Assembly: GCA_947167995.1 (NCBI GenBank)
Contig: CAMVKS010000028.1
Span: 1-34,709, forward strand
DNA from: an uncultured Prevotellaceae bacterium
Lineage (GTDB): Bacteria > Bacteroidota > Bacteroidia > Bacteroidales > Muribaculaceae
DNA length: 34,709 nt
Reading direction: 5' to 3'
The translations under genes and the position numbers were made by a program. Below, piece by piece: positions 15,704-23,583 of the stretch. How positions within the stretch are numbered: position 1 is the stretch's first letter; each line of letters opens with the position of its first letter. Below the pieces are notes generated by a model. The model ran no database searches. It worked only from the letters and a program-made list of their open reading frames with translations, and was not told where the DNA came from.

Positions 15704-18169
15704 TCAAGCTGGGTCTACGTCGAAGTAGAGTCTTGTGGAGCGCATGCGGGAGTCGGCTGCGAGGAGTTGCTCATAGAGGTCTCGCAATATTTTCTTTACT
15801 TTTGTCATCGAGACTGTGAGTTCCATCTTCAACACAATCTGCCTGATATACAAGTTCTGCACCCTCGGCACCATGGGGGCTTCGGGGCCTAACACCCGCC
15901 CGCCAAAGACCTGCCTGAGCATGTTGCTGTAACGCACAGCCATCTCAAGGACCACATCGTCCTGCTTGTGCTTGAGGTAGATGTTTATAATCTTAGTGAA
16001 CGGTGGGTATCCAAACTGCTGTCGCTGTGCTATTTCCTGCTCGTAGAACCCCTTGTAATCGTGCTGTGTGACTTTTTCTATCACGGGATGAGTGGGGTTG
16101 CTGGTCTGGATAATGACTTTACCTTGCTTGTTCTTGCGCCCTGCCCTACCAGCCACCTGCTCAAGCATGTTGAAGGCGCGCTCGTGGCTACGGAAGTCGG
16201 GGAAATGTATCATGGTGTCGGCATTAAGGATGCCCACTATGCTCACAGCGTCGAAGTCGAGACCCTTGGTCACCATCTGCGTTCCCACGAGAATGTTGGT
16301 CTTGTGTTGCGAGAAGTCGTCGATAATGCGGTCATAGCTTGTCTTTGAGCGTGTGGTGTCGAGATCCATACGTGAGATTTTCTCACCTGGGAACACCTGG
16401 TCGATTTCGTCCTCGATGCGCTCGGTGCCGTAGCCCACAACCTCGATGCTTGGATTGCCGCATGCAGGGCACACTGTGGGCAAAGTAATGGTGTGTCCAC
16501 AGTAGTGACATGTGAGCGTGTCGACCCGCCGGTGGTAGGTGAGCGACACGTCGCAGTTCACACAGGTGGGGACCCATGCACACTGCTTGCACCGCACCAT
16601 GGGGGCATATCCTCTCCTGTTCTGGAAGAGAATCACTTGTTCGTTATTCTCCAAAGCCTTGCGGCACTCAGCCACAAGTTCATGAGAGAACATGCCGTTC
16701 ATCTCGTGCTTCTTCCAAGCCTTCTTCAGGTCGATTGTCATCACTTGAGGCATTTCGAGATCGGCATAACGCTTGTTGAGCTCTACAAGGGCATAGCGGT
16801 TGGCCAATGCCTTGTAATAGGTGTCGATGGCCGGTGTCGCCGAGCCTAAGACGGTTTTTGCACCATGCATGTGCGCCAGCATTATAGCAGTGTCGCGACC
16901 GTTGTAACGTGGTGCCGGGTCTTGCTGCTTGTAGCTGGTGTCGTGCTCCTCGTCGATGATTATGAGCCCTAAGTTGCTGTAGGGCAAGAACACACTCGAA
17001 CGCACGCCAATTATCACGCAAGGCTCGCTCGAGGAGAGCAGTTTTTTCCAGATGTCGACTCGCTCGTTGTCGCTGAACTTGCTGTGATAGATGAGCAGCC
17101 GCTCGCCGAAGACTCGCTGCAAGCGCTGTGTGAGCTGCGTGGTGAGCGCAATCTCGGGAACGAGGTACAGCACCTGCTTTCCTAACTTGAGTGCATCGTT
17201 GATGAGGTGCATGTATATCGACGTCTTTCCGCTCGATGTCACACCATGCAGCAATGTCACGTCTTTCTCCTTGAACGAGTCGTGAATTTGCAAGTAGGCA
17301 GCCTGCTGAACTGGTGTAAGCTGGGGAATGTCGACGAGACCCGTAGCCAACAGCTCAAAGCGGTTGATTTCGCGCTTGTAAATCTCAAACAAGCCATTCT
17401 TGCGTGCCGCGGCGAGCACGGGCTGTGTGCACCCCGACCGCTTCAAGAGCTCCTCCTGAGTGACCTCTTGCAGTGGCTTGCTGCGCTGCAGCCAGTGCGA
17501 GAGGTCAAGATAGGCCAGCAGCAGCTGCTCTTGCTTCTTGGCACGTTGCACGCGGTCGAAGAAGCTATGCAGCGCCTGCTCGTCGTCGCGCTCGACGGTC
17601 AGCCTCACGCAAGTCTCGGTTTTTGGCCGGTAGTTGTCCATCACTTTCTCGGCCACATGCACTGCGCCCTTGTCAAGCAGCCTGCTCACAATGCCTTCCA
17701 CGTTCTTGAAGCCAGTGGCATTGGCGAGCTCGGCGATTTGCACTTTTCCGCGCTGACTTGTGAAGTCGAGAATGACTTTTTCACGGTCGTTGAGCGAACC
17801 CGGTGCGGGTTCTTCATAGTCGGGGTTTGGGCTGATGAATGTTTCGCTCTCAACCTTGAGTCCACTGGGCACAGCAGCCTTGTAAACCTCTCCCACGGTG
17901 CACAGGTAGTAGTCGGAAATCCAGTTCCAGAACTTGAGCTGGGGATGTCTCAGTATGGGTCCATCGTCAAGCAAGGCGAGGATTTCCTTGACTTTGTATC
18001 CCTGAGGCTCGACATCGTGGGTCATCACAACTATCGCAGTATAGTATTTCTTGCGCCCGAAAGGCACAAGCACACGATAACCCGCCCCAACAGTCATCGA
18101 CTGCGGGATGCGGTAGGTGTAAGAGCCTTGAACCGCAAGAGGAAGTATGACTTCGGCAAACTGTGACAT
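15704..18169 (-). CDS. priA: Primosomal protein N' (PriA), replication restart helicase
   Basis: 821 residues, somewhat longer than the 732 of the Escherichia coli protein. The N-terminal DNA-binding domain (FAEVILPLAVQGSYTYRIP) is followed by helicase motifs: Walker A GVTSSGKTSIY (about residue 310), DEEHD (about 406), GSATPAIDTYY, and the C-terminal motifs GTQMVTKGLDF and EQVAGRAGR. Eight cysteines in CKQC...CVNC...CHYC...CPAC (about 526-573) form the two-zinc module. PriA recognises stalled forks and reloads the DnaB helicase. The gene is divergent from slyD. A perfect promoter (TTTG-N20-TACCTTTG) ends only 4 bp before the ATG, so the mRNA is predicted to be leaderless. No clear terminator was seen; transcription runs toward the MITE-like element. 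Confidence 0.96.
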   Translation of the reverse strand: MSQFAEVILPLAVQGSYTYRIPQSMTVGAGYRVLVPFGRKKYYTAIVVMTHDVEPQGYKVKEILALLDDGPILRHPQLKFWNWISDYYLCTVGEVYKAAVPSGLKVESETFISPNPDYEEPAPGSLNDREKVILDFTSQRGKVQIAELANATGFKNVEGIVSRLLDKGAVHVAEKVMDNYRPKTETCVRLTVERDDEQALHSFFDRVQRAKKQEQLLLAYLDLSHWLQRSKPLQEVTQEELLKRSGCTQPVLAAARKNGLFEIYKREINRFELLATGLVDIPQLTPVQQAAYLQIHDSFKEKDVTLLHGVTSSGKTSIYMHLINDALKLGKQVLYLVPEIALTTQLTQRLQRVFGERLLIYHSKFSDNERVDIWKKLLSSSEPCVIIGVRSSVFLPYSNLGLIIIDEEHDTSYKQQDPAPRYNGRDTAIMLAHMHGAKTVLGSATPAIDTYYKALANRYALVELNKRYADLEMPQVMTIDLKKAWKKHEMNGMFSHELVAECRKALENNEQVILFQNRRGYAPMVRCKQCAWVPTCVNCDVSLTYHRRVDTLTCHYCGHTITLPTVCPACGNPSIEVVGYGTERIEDEIDQVFPGEKISRMDLDTTRSKTSYDRIIDDFSQHKTNILVGTQMVTKGLDFDAVSIVGILNADTMIHFPDFRSHERAFNMLEQVAGRAGRKNKQGKVIIQTSNPTHPVIEKVTQHDYKGFYEQEIAQRQQFGYPPFTKIINIYLKHKQDDVVLEMAVRYSNMLRQVFGGRVLGPEAPMVPRVQNLYIRQIVLKMELTVSMTKVKKILRDLYEQLLAADSRMRSTRLYFDVDPA

Positions 18170-18173
18170 AGTG

Positions 18174-18205
18174 CAAAGGTAATTATTTTTTTCTTATGCG
18201 ACAAA
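18174..18205 (-). promoter_or_regulatory. priA promoter, predicted to give a leaderless mRNA
   Basis: On the minus strand TTTG (18202-18205), 20 bp, TACCTTTG (18174-18181). The ATG (18169) begins only four bases past the -7 box, so the expected start of transcription falls on or within a base or two of the start codon. Confidence 0.8.
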
Positions 18206-18319
18206 ATATAAGCTCTTATTGGAGGGCAATCTGCACAGTTTTTCACTCCATGCAAATAATGGGTGGCGAGCCTTGATTGGTTAAATAATCTTTTTTCTAC
18301 CTGCATAGCAAGCCATTTA

Positions 18320-18351
18320 TTTGCAAATTGACTATTATTGCCTTACTTTTG
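18320..18351 (+). promoter_or_regulatory. slyD promoter
   Basis: TTTG (18320-18323), 20 bp, TACTTTTG (18344-18351), with ATG at 18383. The longer open frame beginning at 18338 overlaps this promoter, which argues for the downstream start. Confidence 0.82.
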
Positions 18352-18382
18352 CAAGGTAATAATCATTCAATCAGAACATAAA

Positions 18383-19018
18383 ATGGAGAATATCAGCACA
18401 GGAAAAATGGTGGAGATAGCCTACAAGATTTTCATTGTAAATCAAGACGGCGACACCATGGTTTATGAGTTTAAGGAAGACAAACCCGACCGCTTTGTTT
18501 TTGGCCATGAGCCAGGAATGCTCGAGTCGTTCACAAGCCACCTTGAAGGACTGAAGGCGGGCGATACATTTGATTTCATACTCTCACCCATCGAGGCCTT
18601 TGGCGAGCGCAACCCCAACATGGTTACAGAGCTCGACAAGCAGCTTTTTGTCATTGACGGGGAGTTTGACAACGACCGAGTGTACGTTGGAGCCTTTGTC
18701 CCCATGATGACCGCTGAAGGAATGCGCATCGAAGGCCTGGTGAAAGACATCAAAGACGACAAGGTGACCATCGACTTCAACCACCAGCTTGCTGGAGAGA
18801 CCATAAAATATGTGGGTAAGGTGATAAACGTGCGTGATGCCACCGAGGAGGAGAAGAATCCTCCACGCCATTGCGGTGGCGGTGGCTGCGGCGGTTGCGG
18901 CGAGGACGGCTGTGAAGGACATCACGGCGACGGCGAGTGCTGCGGCAAGAAGGAAGGCGGCTGTGAAGGCCACCACCATCACGGCGACGGCGAGTGCTGC
19001 GGCAAAGGCAAGCACTGA
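18383..19018 (+). CDS. slyD: SlyD-like FKBP-type peptidyl-prolyl isomerase with metal-binding tail
   Basis: Start at ATG 18383 (MENISTGKMVEIAYKIF), 211 residues; an upstream in-frame start would lie inside the promoter. Residues of about 9-155 form the FKBP domain with its inserted chaperone flap, recognisable from GHEPGMLESFTSHLEGLKAGD and FGERNPNMV. Residues 162-211 are a Gly-rich tail with nine Cys and eight His, including a duplicated GCEGHH...GDGECCGK unit. Such tails bind nickel, zinc or other metals in SlyD. The protein should be cytoplasmic, aiding proline isomerisation and perhaps metallocentre assembly; no hydrogenase gene is visible here. A strong hairpin terminator follows. Confidence 0.9.
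   Translation: MENISTGKMVEIAYKIFIVNQDGDTMVYEFKEDKPDRFVFGHEPGMLESFTSHLEGLKAGDTFDFILSPIEAFGERNPNMVTELDKQLFVIDGEFDNDRVYVGAFVPMMTAEGMRIEGLVKDIKDDKVTIDFNHQLAGETIKYVGKVINVRDATEEEKNPPRHCGGGGCGGCGEDGCEGHHGDGECCGKKEGGCEGHHHHGDGECCGKGKH
18908..19006 (+). repeat. Duplicated metal-binding motif in the slyD tail
   Basis: Units at 18908-18949 and 18959-19006 encode GCEGHHGDGECCGK and GCEGHHHHGDGECCGK. They are nearly identical in DNA, with two extra His codons in the second, consistent with a recent internal duplication. Confidence 0.8.
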
Positions 19019-19060
19019 TTACCGCGTCAAGCCGACAAAGCAACGATAATAAAAAAGAAT

Positions 19061-19103
19061 ACACCCCAAATAAAGCCATGTGAGCTTTATTTGGGGTGTG
19101 ATT
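19061..19103. terminator. Bidirectional terminator between slyD and metK
   Basis: A perfect 16-bp stem (ACACCCCAAATAAAGC, 19061-19076, with 19084-19099) and a 7-nt loop. It is preceded by A-rich sequence (a T-run for the minus strand) and followed by GATTTT. It serves slyD and the convergent metK. Confidence 0.9.
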
Positions 19104-19120
19104 TTGTTGCTGACTGCGTA

Positions 19121-20407
19121 CTACTCTAAATTGAACGCCTTGCGAAGGGTGTCAACATAGTCAAGTTTCTCCCAAGTGAATAGCTCCACCTCGATGGTGC
19201 GGTCACCCTCATATAGCGACTTGAAATGCTTGGTGATGACCTGGGGAGTACGACCCATGTGACCATAGGCTGCCGTCTCCTTGTAGATGGGGTTGCGCAG
19301 CTTGAGTCGTTTTTCGATAGCATAAGGTGTCATAGGGAAAATCTCGCCTATGATCTGTGCTATCTCGGCGTCGCTTTGTTTCACGTGACTTGTCCCGAAG
19401 GTGTTGACATAGATGCTCACGGGCTCGGCAACACCAATGGCATAGGACACTTGCACCAGCATCTCGCTGGCAATGCCTGCAGCGACAGCGTTCTTGGCAA
19501 TGTGTCTTACTGCATAGGCCGCGCTGCGGTCTACCTTGCTGGGGTCTTTTCCACTGAAGGCACCGCCACCGTGTGCACCACGTCCTCCGTAGGTGTCGAC
19601 AATAATTTTGCGTCCTGTGAGGCCTGTGTCGCCATGAGGCCCACCAATGACAAATTTGCCGGTGGGATTGACCTTCAAGATACACTTATCATCAAAAAGA
19701 TCCCTCACCTGTTGTGGCATTTTCTCAATCACCTTAGGCAGCAGCAGCGTCTTCATGTCGTTGTAAATGCGGTCAAGCATCTGCTTGTCGGCCTCTTCCT
19801 GAGTCAAGCCATCATGAGGTTTGATAAAATCGTCATGCTGAGTGCTGATGACGATAGTGTGGATGCGCACCGGCTTGTGGGTCTCGCTGTCATATTCCAC
19901 GGTCACCTGGCTCTTGGCATCGGGACGCAGGTAAGGTATCACACACGACTTGCGCAAAGCGGCATGTTCGCGCAGGATGGCATGCGCCAAGTCAAGAGTC
20001 AAAGGCATGTAGTTAGGAGTCTCGTCGCAGGCAAAGCCGAACATCATACCCTGATCGCCGGCACCCTGGTTCTCCTCGTTGTCACGGTCAACGCCTCGGT
20101 TGATGTCGTCGCTCTGCTCATGCAGTGCCGAGAACACTCCGCACGAGTCGCCGTCAAACTTGTACTCACTCTTGGTGTAACCAATCTCGTTGATTACATT
20201 GCGGGTGACATCCATCAGGTCGATGTAGGTGTTGCTTTTCACTTCTCCTGCTATGACGACCTGTCCTGTTGTTACAAGGGTCTCGCAAGCCACGCGGCTG
20301 TCGGGGTCAAAAGCCAGGAAATTGTCGAGTAGTGCGTCGCTGATTTGGTCAGCCACTTTGTCGGGATGTCCTTCCGACACCGATTCACTGGTAAACAAAT
20401 AGTTCAT
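19121..20407 (-). CDS. metK: S-adenosylmethionine synthase (MetK)
   Basis: 428 residues. It makes SAM from methionine and ATP in the cytoplasm. Hallmark motifs are [16 protein letters not shown] near the N-terminus (with the catalytic His), [36 protein letters not shown] (phosphate loop region) and [19 protein letters not shown]. It is convergent with slyD. The leader is about 165 nt and contains several competing inverted repeats, including an 8-bp stem that abuts the start codon, so translational or transcriptional control is plausible. Confidence 0.97.
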   Translation of the reverse strand: MNYLFTSESVSEGHPDKVADQISDALLDNFLAFDPDSRVACETLVTTGQVVIAGEVKSNTYIDLMDVTRNVINEIGYTKSEYKFDGDSCGVFSALHEQSDDINRGVDRDNEENQGAGDQGMMFGFACDETPNYMPLTLDLAHAILREHAALRKSCVIPYLRPDAKSQVTVEYDSETHKPVRIHTIVISTQHDDFIKPHDGLTQEEADKQMLDRIYNDMKTLLLPKVIEKMPQQVRDLFDDKCILKVNPTGKFVIGGPHGDTGLTGRKIIVDTYGGRGAHGGGAFSGKDPSKVDRSAAYAVRHIAKNAVAAGIASEMLVQVSYAIGVAEPVSIYVNTFGTSHVKQSDAEIAQIIGEIFPMTPYAIEKRLKLRNPIYKETAAYGHMGRTPQVITKHFKSLYEGDRTIEVELFTWEKLDYVDTLRKAFNLE

Positions 20408-20580
20408 TTTTCCAATTTTTTTAATGTGGAAAAACGCTAAATAAGCTGTGAAAGATTTGAGGGATAATTCGCAGTTTTAGCATTTTTTTTAGTGGTTGCA
20501 AGCAGCCAAATTTTTCCACTGAGTTATTATTAATATGTGTTGTTTCTATAGAGGTTGTGTCTCCCCCCTTTAGTGGCTGC
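20407..20580 (-). promoter_or_regulatory. Structured metK 5' leader, candidate cis-regulatory RNA
   Basis: Read on the minus strand from the 5' end: GCAGCCACT (20572-20580), AGTGG (20516-20520), GGCTGC (20502-20507) and CCACT (20491-20495). AGTGG can pair with either CCACT, while GGCTGC can pair only with the first element, so the alternatives compete. Further down, GCTAAA (20476-20481) pairs with TTTAGC (20436-20441), which is followed by GTTTTT, a terminator-like form. Last, TTTTTCCA (20427-20434) pairs with TGGAAAAA (20407-20414), touching the ATG. It does not match the SAM-I consensus by eye. Confidence 0.45.
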
Positions 20581-20609
20581 AAAGGTAATACTTTTTTCTG
20601 AACCGCAAA
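20580..20609 (-). promoter_or_regulatory. metK promoter
   Basis: Minus strand TTTG (20606-20609), 18 bp, TACCTTTG (20580-20587). The -33 spacing is slightly short but both boxes match consensus. Confidence 0.65.
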
Positions 20610-20642
20610 GCATGCTGGGGCAAAAAAGGTGCAAATAGTCAA

Positions 20643-20680
20643 AAAAAACGCACCATCGCTGCGAGAGTGTGGTGCGTTGG
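20643..20680 (-). terminator. Rho-independent terminator of fabG
   Basis: On the minus strand AACGCACCA ... TGGTGCGTT followed by a run of T (plus strand 20648-20679 with the A-run just below). It separates fabG from metK. Confidence 0.88.
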
Positions 20681-20699
20681 CCTGTTGAGATACGGTAAG

Positions 20700-21446
20700 T
20701 TACATGTTCATGCCGCCGTCTACCTGAATTACCTGTCCGGTGACATAGCTCGACATGTCGCTGGCGAGGAAAGTGGCAACGCTGGCGATGTCGTCGACTG
20801 TTCCACCGCGACGCAATGGGATTCTCTCGGTCCATTCCTTGCGAACCTCCTCGGGCAGCGCCTGGGTCATGGCAGTCTCGATAAAACCTGGAGCTATCGC
20901 ATTGGCTCTGATGCCACGGCTACCCATCTCCTGTGCCACACTCTTGGCGAGGGCTATGAGTCCAGCCTTACTTGCTGCATAGTTGCTCTGTCCGGCATTG
21001 CCATGGACACCAACAACCGATGCCATGTTGATGATAGAACCAGCGCGCTGACGCATCATCACAGGCACAAGTGCATGAATGAAATTGAAAGCGCTCTTGA
21101 GGTTGACAGCTATAACGGCGTCCCACTGCGCCTCGGTCATTCGAAGCATGAGTCCGTCCTTGGTGATACCGGCATTGTTTACAAGGATGTCAATTTTTCC
21201 AAACTCCTCTTTTATTTGTTTTACAACTTCCTCGGTCTGGGTGAAGTCGGCAGCATTGCTGGCATAGCCTTTAACTTTCACACCCAGAGCGGCAATTTCC
21301 TGCTCGGTCTGTTTTCCGTTTTCGTCAATGACAAGGTCGGTGAAAGCAATGTCGGCGCCTTCGCTTGCAAACTTCAAGGCAATAGCCTTTCCTATTCCAC
21401 GTGCGGCACCGGTAATCAGAGCCACCTTTCCTTCTAAAAGTTTCAT
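20700..21446 (-). CDS. fabG: 3-oxoacyl-[acyl-carrier-protein] reductase (FabG)
   Basis: 248 residues, the usual length. A short-chain dehydrogenase with the NADPH-binding TGAARGIGKAIA near residue 12-23, NNAGITKDGLMLRM, and the catalytic Ser-Tyr-Lys set in SVVGVHGNAGQSNYAASKAG. It reduces 3-oxoacyl-ACP in type II fatty-acid synthesis in the cytoplasm. It stands apart from other fab genes. A minus-strand TACTTTTG (21498-21505) about 50 bp upstream is the likely -7 box, without a good -33 match. SDR relatives with other substrates exist, but the motif spacing and length favour FabG. Confidence 0.93.
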   Translation of the reverse strand: MKLLEGKVALITGAARGIGKAIALKFASEGADIAFTDLVIDENGKQTEQEIAALGVKVKGYASNAADFTQTEEVVKQIKEEFGKIDILVNNAGITKDGLMLRMTEAQWDAVIAVNLKSAFNFIHALVPVMMRQRAGSIINMASVVGVHGNAGQSNYAASKAGLIALAKSVAQEMGSRGIRANAIAPGFIETAMTQALPEEVRKEWTERIPLRRGGTVDDIASVATFLASDMSSYVTGQVIQVDGGMNM

Positions 21447-21593
21447 ATTAAAGTAATTATTGTTTGTTATTTAAAATAAAATTCTTAAATGCGACTGCAA
21501 AAGTAGTCATAATTCTTGAAACGAGGAAGCCACTGAGCTAAAAAGAGGCTCTAAGCCAACAATTTTCGTCGCAATATAACAACATTTACCCCC

Positions 21594-21620
21594 ATCAAGA
21601 CTTGGCTTGTGGGGGTAAAT
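21594..21620. terminator. Inverted repeat, possible terminator of the small secreted protein gene
   Basis: ATTTACCCCC pairs with GGGGGTAAAT, with CAAG/CTTG nested inside. It lies 30 bp below the stop of the minus-strand gene at 21651. The following minus-strand sequence (GTTGTTATATT) is only mildly T-rich, so termination is not certain. Confidence 0.55.
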
Positions 21621-21650
21621 TATCGGACGAAATCTTTTCTCCAATAATTA

Positions 21651-22094
21651 TCAGTCGTGGCAGAAAATCAGTCCATAGTGACCAACCGAGTAACCCGACT
21701 TGAAAGAATAGGCTTTTACAACAACTTTAAATCTTGCTGTTGTTGATGGAGTGTAAGACACAACAGCCCTGCTGCTGGAATCATTATCTTTCTTCACAAG
21801 CACCCAGTCGCTGCCATTGTAACGGTAGAGCTCGACGTCGATATCGCTGATGCGGTCATCACCAAAGGCAACAATAGTATACTCATAGTCGGAAGAAAGT
21901 GTGCGATAAGTTTCTTTGCTACTACTTACAATATCATATTCGATGCGCACGATTTCCATTCCATAGTCATTTTCAATCAAATCGATAAGATCTAAAGAAT
22001 TTCTCATCACAGGAATCATAGACACATCATTGTCGGCATTTGCACTGATACCCATAGACGCTAACAACAACAGCAAAAATAAAATCTTCTTCAT
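21651..22094 (-). CDS. Small secreted protein of unknown function
   Basis: 147 residues. Signal peptide MKKILFLLLLLASMGISANA. The mature part is beta-rich (YEYTIVAFGDDRISDIDVELYRYNGSDWVLVKKDND and ARFKVVVKAYSFKSGYSVGHYGLIFCHD) and resembles small beta-sandwich domains such as pre-peptidase C-terminal modules, but I do not recognise a named family. Only one Cys remains in the mature protein. No lipobox and no T9SS signal, so it is probably periplasmic. A minus-strand TATTTTTG (22156-22163) about 62 bp upstream is a likely -7 promoter box. Confidence 0.75.
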   Translation of the reverse strand: MKKILFLLLLLASMGISANADNDVSMIPVMRNSLDLIDLIENDYGMEIVRIEYDIVSSSKETYRTLSSDYEYTIVAFGDDRISDIDVELYRYNGSDWVLVKKDNDSSSRAVVSYTPSTTARFKVVVKAYSFKSGYSVGHYGLIFCHD

Positions 22095-22281
22095 AATTTA
22101 AAGTATTAAGTTAATATATTTGATGAATTTAAATAACACAGTAAAAAATAATATGCAAAAATAGTTATTATTTTTTATATCTACGTTAAAACGACACAAA
22201 AAAATAACCTTTTGTTTAAAAAATGCCAAAAAAACAATGAAAAGATAACGTTATTGCACCTCTTTGAGTTCTCCCCGAGGA

Positions 22282-23421
22282 TTAATTGATGCGATGTAAC
22301 CTGGGCATGCAGTAGGTGGTCTCGTTTTTCTTCACCTCCACTTCTTGTGTGATGGTCTCATAGCCTGGTGCCTCATAGACGAGCGAGTATTTTCCCGGCT
22401 TGAGATAGAAGAAGGCAAAGAAACCGTTCCACTCGTTGTCGACCATGTAATGGCGCACTCTCACACCGCGAGAGTCGAGAAGATAGACCACGGCACCGTT
22501 TATGGGCAACCACTGGTCGTCGGTATTTTCTTTGTAGTTGTAGAGAGGATGATTCACTTTCTCGTCGGCGCTCTTGATGGTGCCGGCAATGTAGCCATGC
22601 TTCTCAGGCTTGCCGCCAAACCATGCGTTGATGCCACGGAAGTGCCTGATGCCCTCCATGCGGCAATAGTCGCGGTTCATGAGGCGCTGACGCTCGGGCT
22701 GATAGCTGTGGAACGAGCCTTCGACAAGGAAACTTGGCACCCTGTGCTTGAGCACAGCGAGCCACCCGGTGTAGCCCAACACATTGGGAGTTCCAGGCGG
22801 TGTGCCACCCATCCATGTGAGGTCTCCAGCGATATATCGATCGGTCTCATCCACTGTCCACACCGTGAGAGGGTTGTCGTAGACGTAGGGGAACGCCACT
22901 TGAGCCCTCTCGATGCTTCCCTTGGCATAGTCGTTACCAGTCTCGCCACGGTACATGTAGAGCAGATAGTTCACCTTCTTACCATCGCCACCGCCTGTTG
23001 CATTGCTGTGAAGGGCGATGAAGTAGTCGGGATTGATACTGTCGACCTGGCAGGCAATCTTTTGAAGCGTAATGAGTTGCTGCTCGCCGTTCTCGTCACA
23101 ATAGGTCTCGAAGCGGTCGTTGACGGTAGCGTTCTTGTCGCCTTCGGCCACCCAGCCGTTGCGAGTGCGCGACATTATCACTGTTGCTCCTGCGGCCTCC
23201 AGTCGGTCACGCAGCTCAAGACCTTTCCACAAGCAAGTCTTTGACTCAAAGAAGCTCATGGTGTCCATCTCCTCATAGTTGACTGTGGCATGTGGACGGT
23301 CGTTGATGGTCCATCCTCCGTGCCCAGGGTTAACATATATCACTTTGCCCTTCAATCCTTTGGCCATTGCCGGCGCAAGGGTCATCAGCGCCATGGCAAT
23401 AAAAACAATTGATTTTTTCAT
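22282..23421 (-). CDS. Secreted N-acetylmuramoyl-L-alanine amidase (Amidase_3) with C-terminal CarboxypepD_reg-like domain
   Basis: Start at ATG 23421 (MKKSIVFIAMALMTLAPAMA, signal peptide), 379 residues; the longer upstream frame runs through the promoter. Amidase_3 zinc ligands are visible: His in VNPGHGG, Glu in MSFFESKT, and His in ALHSNATGG; the catalytic Glu is in FLVEGSFHS. A long insert (MYRGETGND ... GYTGWLAVL) separates the last two motifs. From about residue 275 (KHGYIAGTIKSAD) a carboxypeptidase regulatory-like beta domain ends the protein (LKPGKYSLVYEAPGYETITQ). It should cut the amide bond between MurNAc and the stem peptide in the periplasm, for cell separation or wall remodelling. 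A minus-strand TATTTTTG box lies 5 bp before the ATG, so the mRNA may be leaderless. Confidence 0.88.
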   Translation of the reverse strand: MKKSIVFIAMALMTLAPAMAKGLKGKVIYVNPGHGGWTINDRPHATVNYEEMDTMSFFESKTCLWKGLELRDRLEAAGATVIMSRTRNGWVAEGDKNATVNDRFETYCDENGEQQLITLQKIACQVDSINPDYFIALHSNATGGGDGKKVNYLLYMYRGETGNDYAKGSIERAQVAFPYVYDNPLTVWTVDETDRYIAGDLTWMGGTPPGTPNVLGYTGWLAVLKHRVPSFLVEGSFHSYQPERQRLMNRDYCRMEGIRHFRGINAWFGGKPEKHGYIAGTIKSADEKVNHPLYNYKENTDDQWLPINGAVVYLLDSRGVRVRHYMVDNEWNGFFAFFYLKPGKYSLVYEAPGYETITQEVEVKKNETTYCMPRLHRIN

Positions 23422-23583
23422 AAGCGCAAAAATAGTGCAAGTTGAGAGAAATAAAAAATGAAAAATAAAATTTTTGATTTTTATTTCCGAAACGCAGCCT
23501 GTTTTATCCAAAAATAGTGCTTTTTCAAGAAAGTTCTGCTATTATTCGGGCACTTTTAGAAAAAAAGTGTAACTTTGCCCGTT

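Noticed and set aside
20407-20640. SAM-I riboswitch before metK
   Set aside because: The expected conserved core (AGAGGUGGAGGGA-like and GGCAACC in the right order) is not found; only unclassified hairpins are seen.
23575-23583. TTG start for the hydrolase, and similar TTG starts for miaA, the ATPase and the second adhesin
   Set aside because: For the hydrolase and the ATPase the TTG lies inside the -7 promoter box. For miaA and the adhesin an ATG follows within six bases and, in the adhesin, aligns with the paralogue's start.
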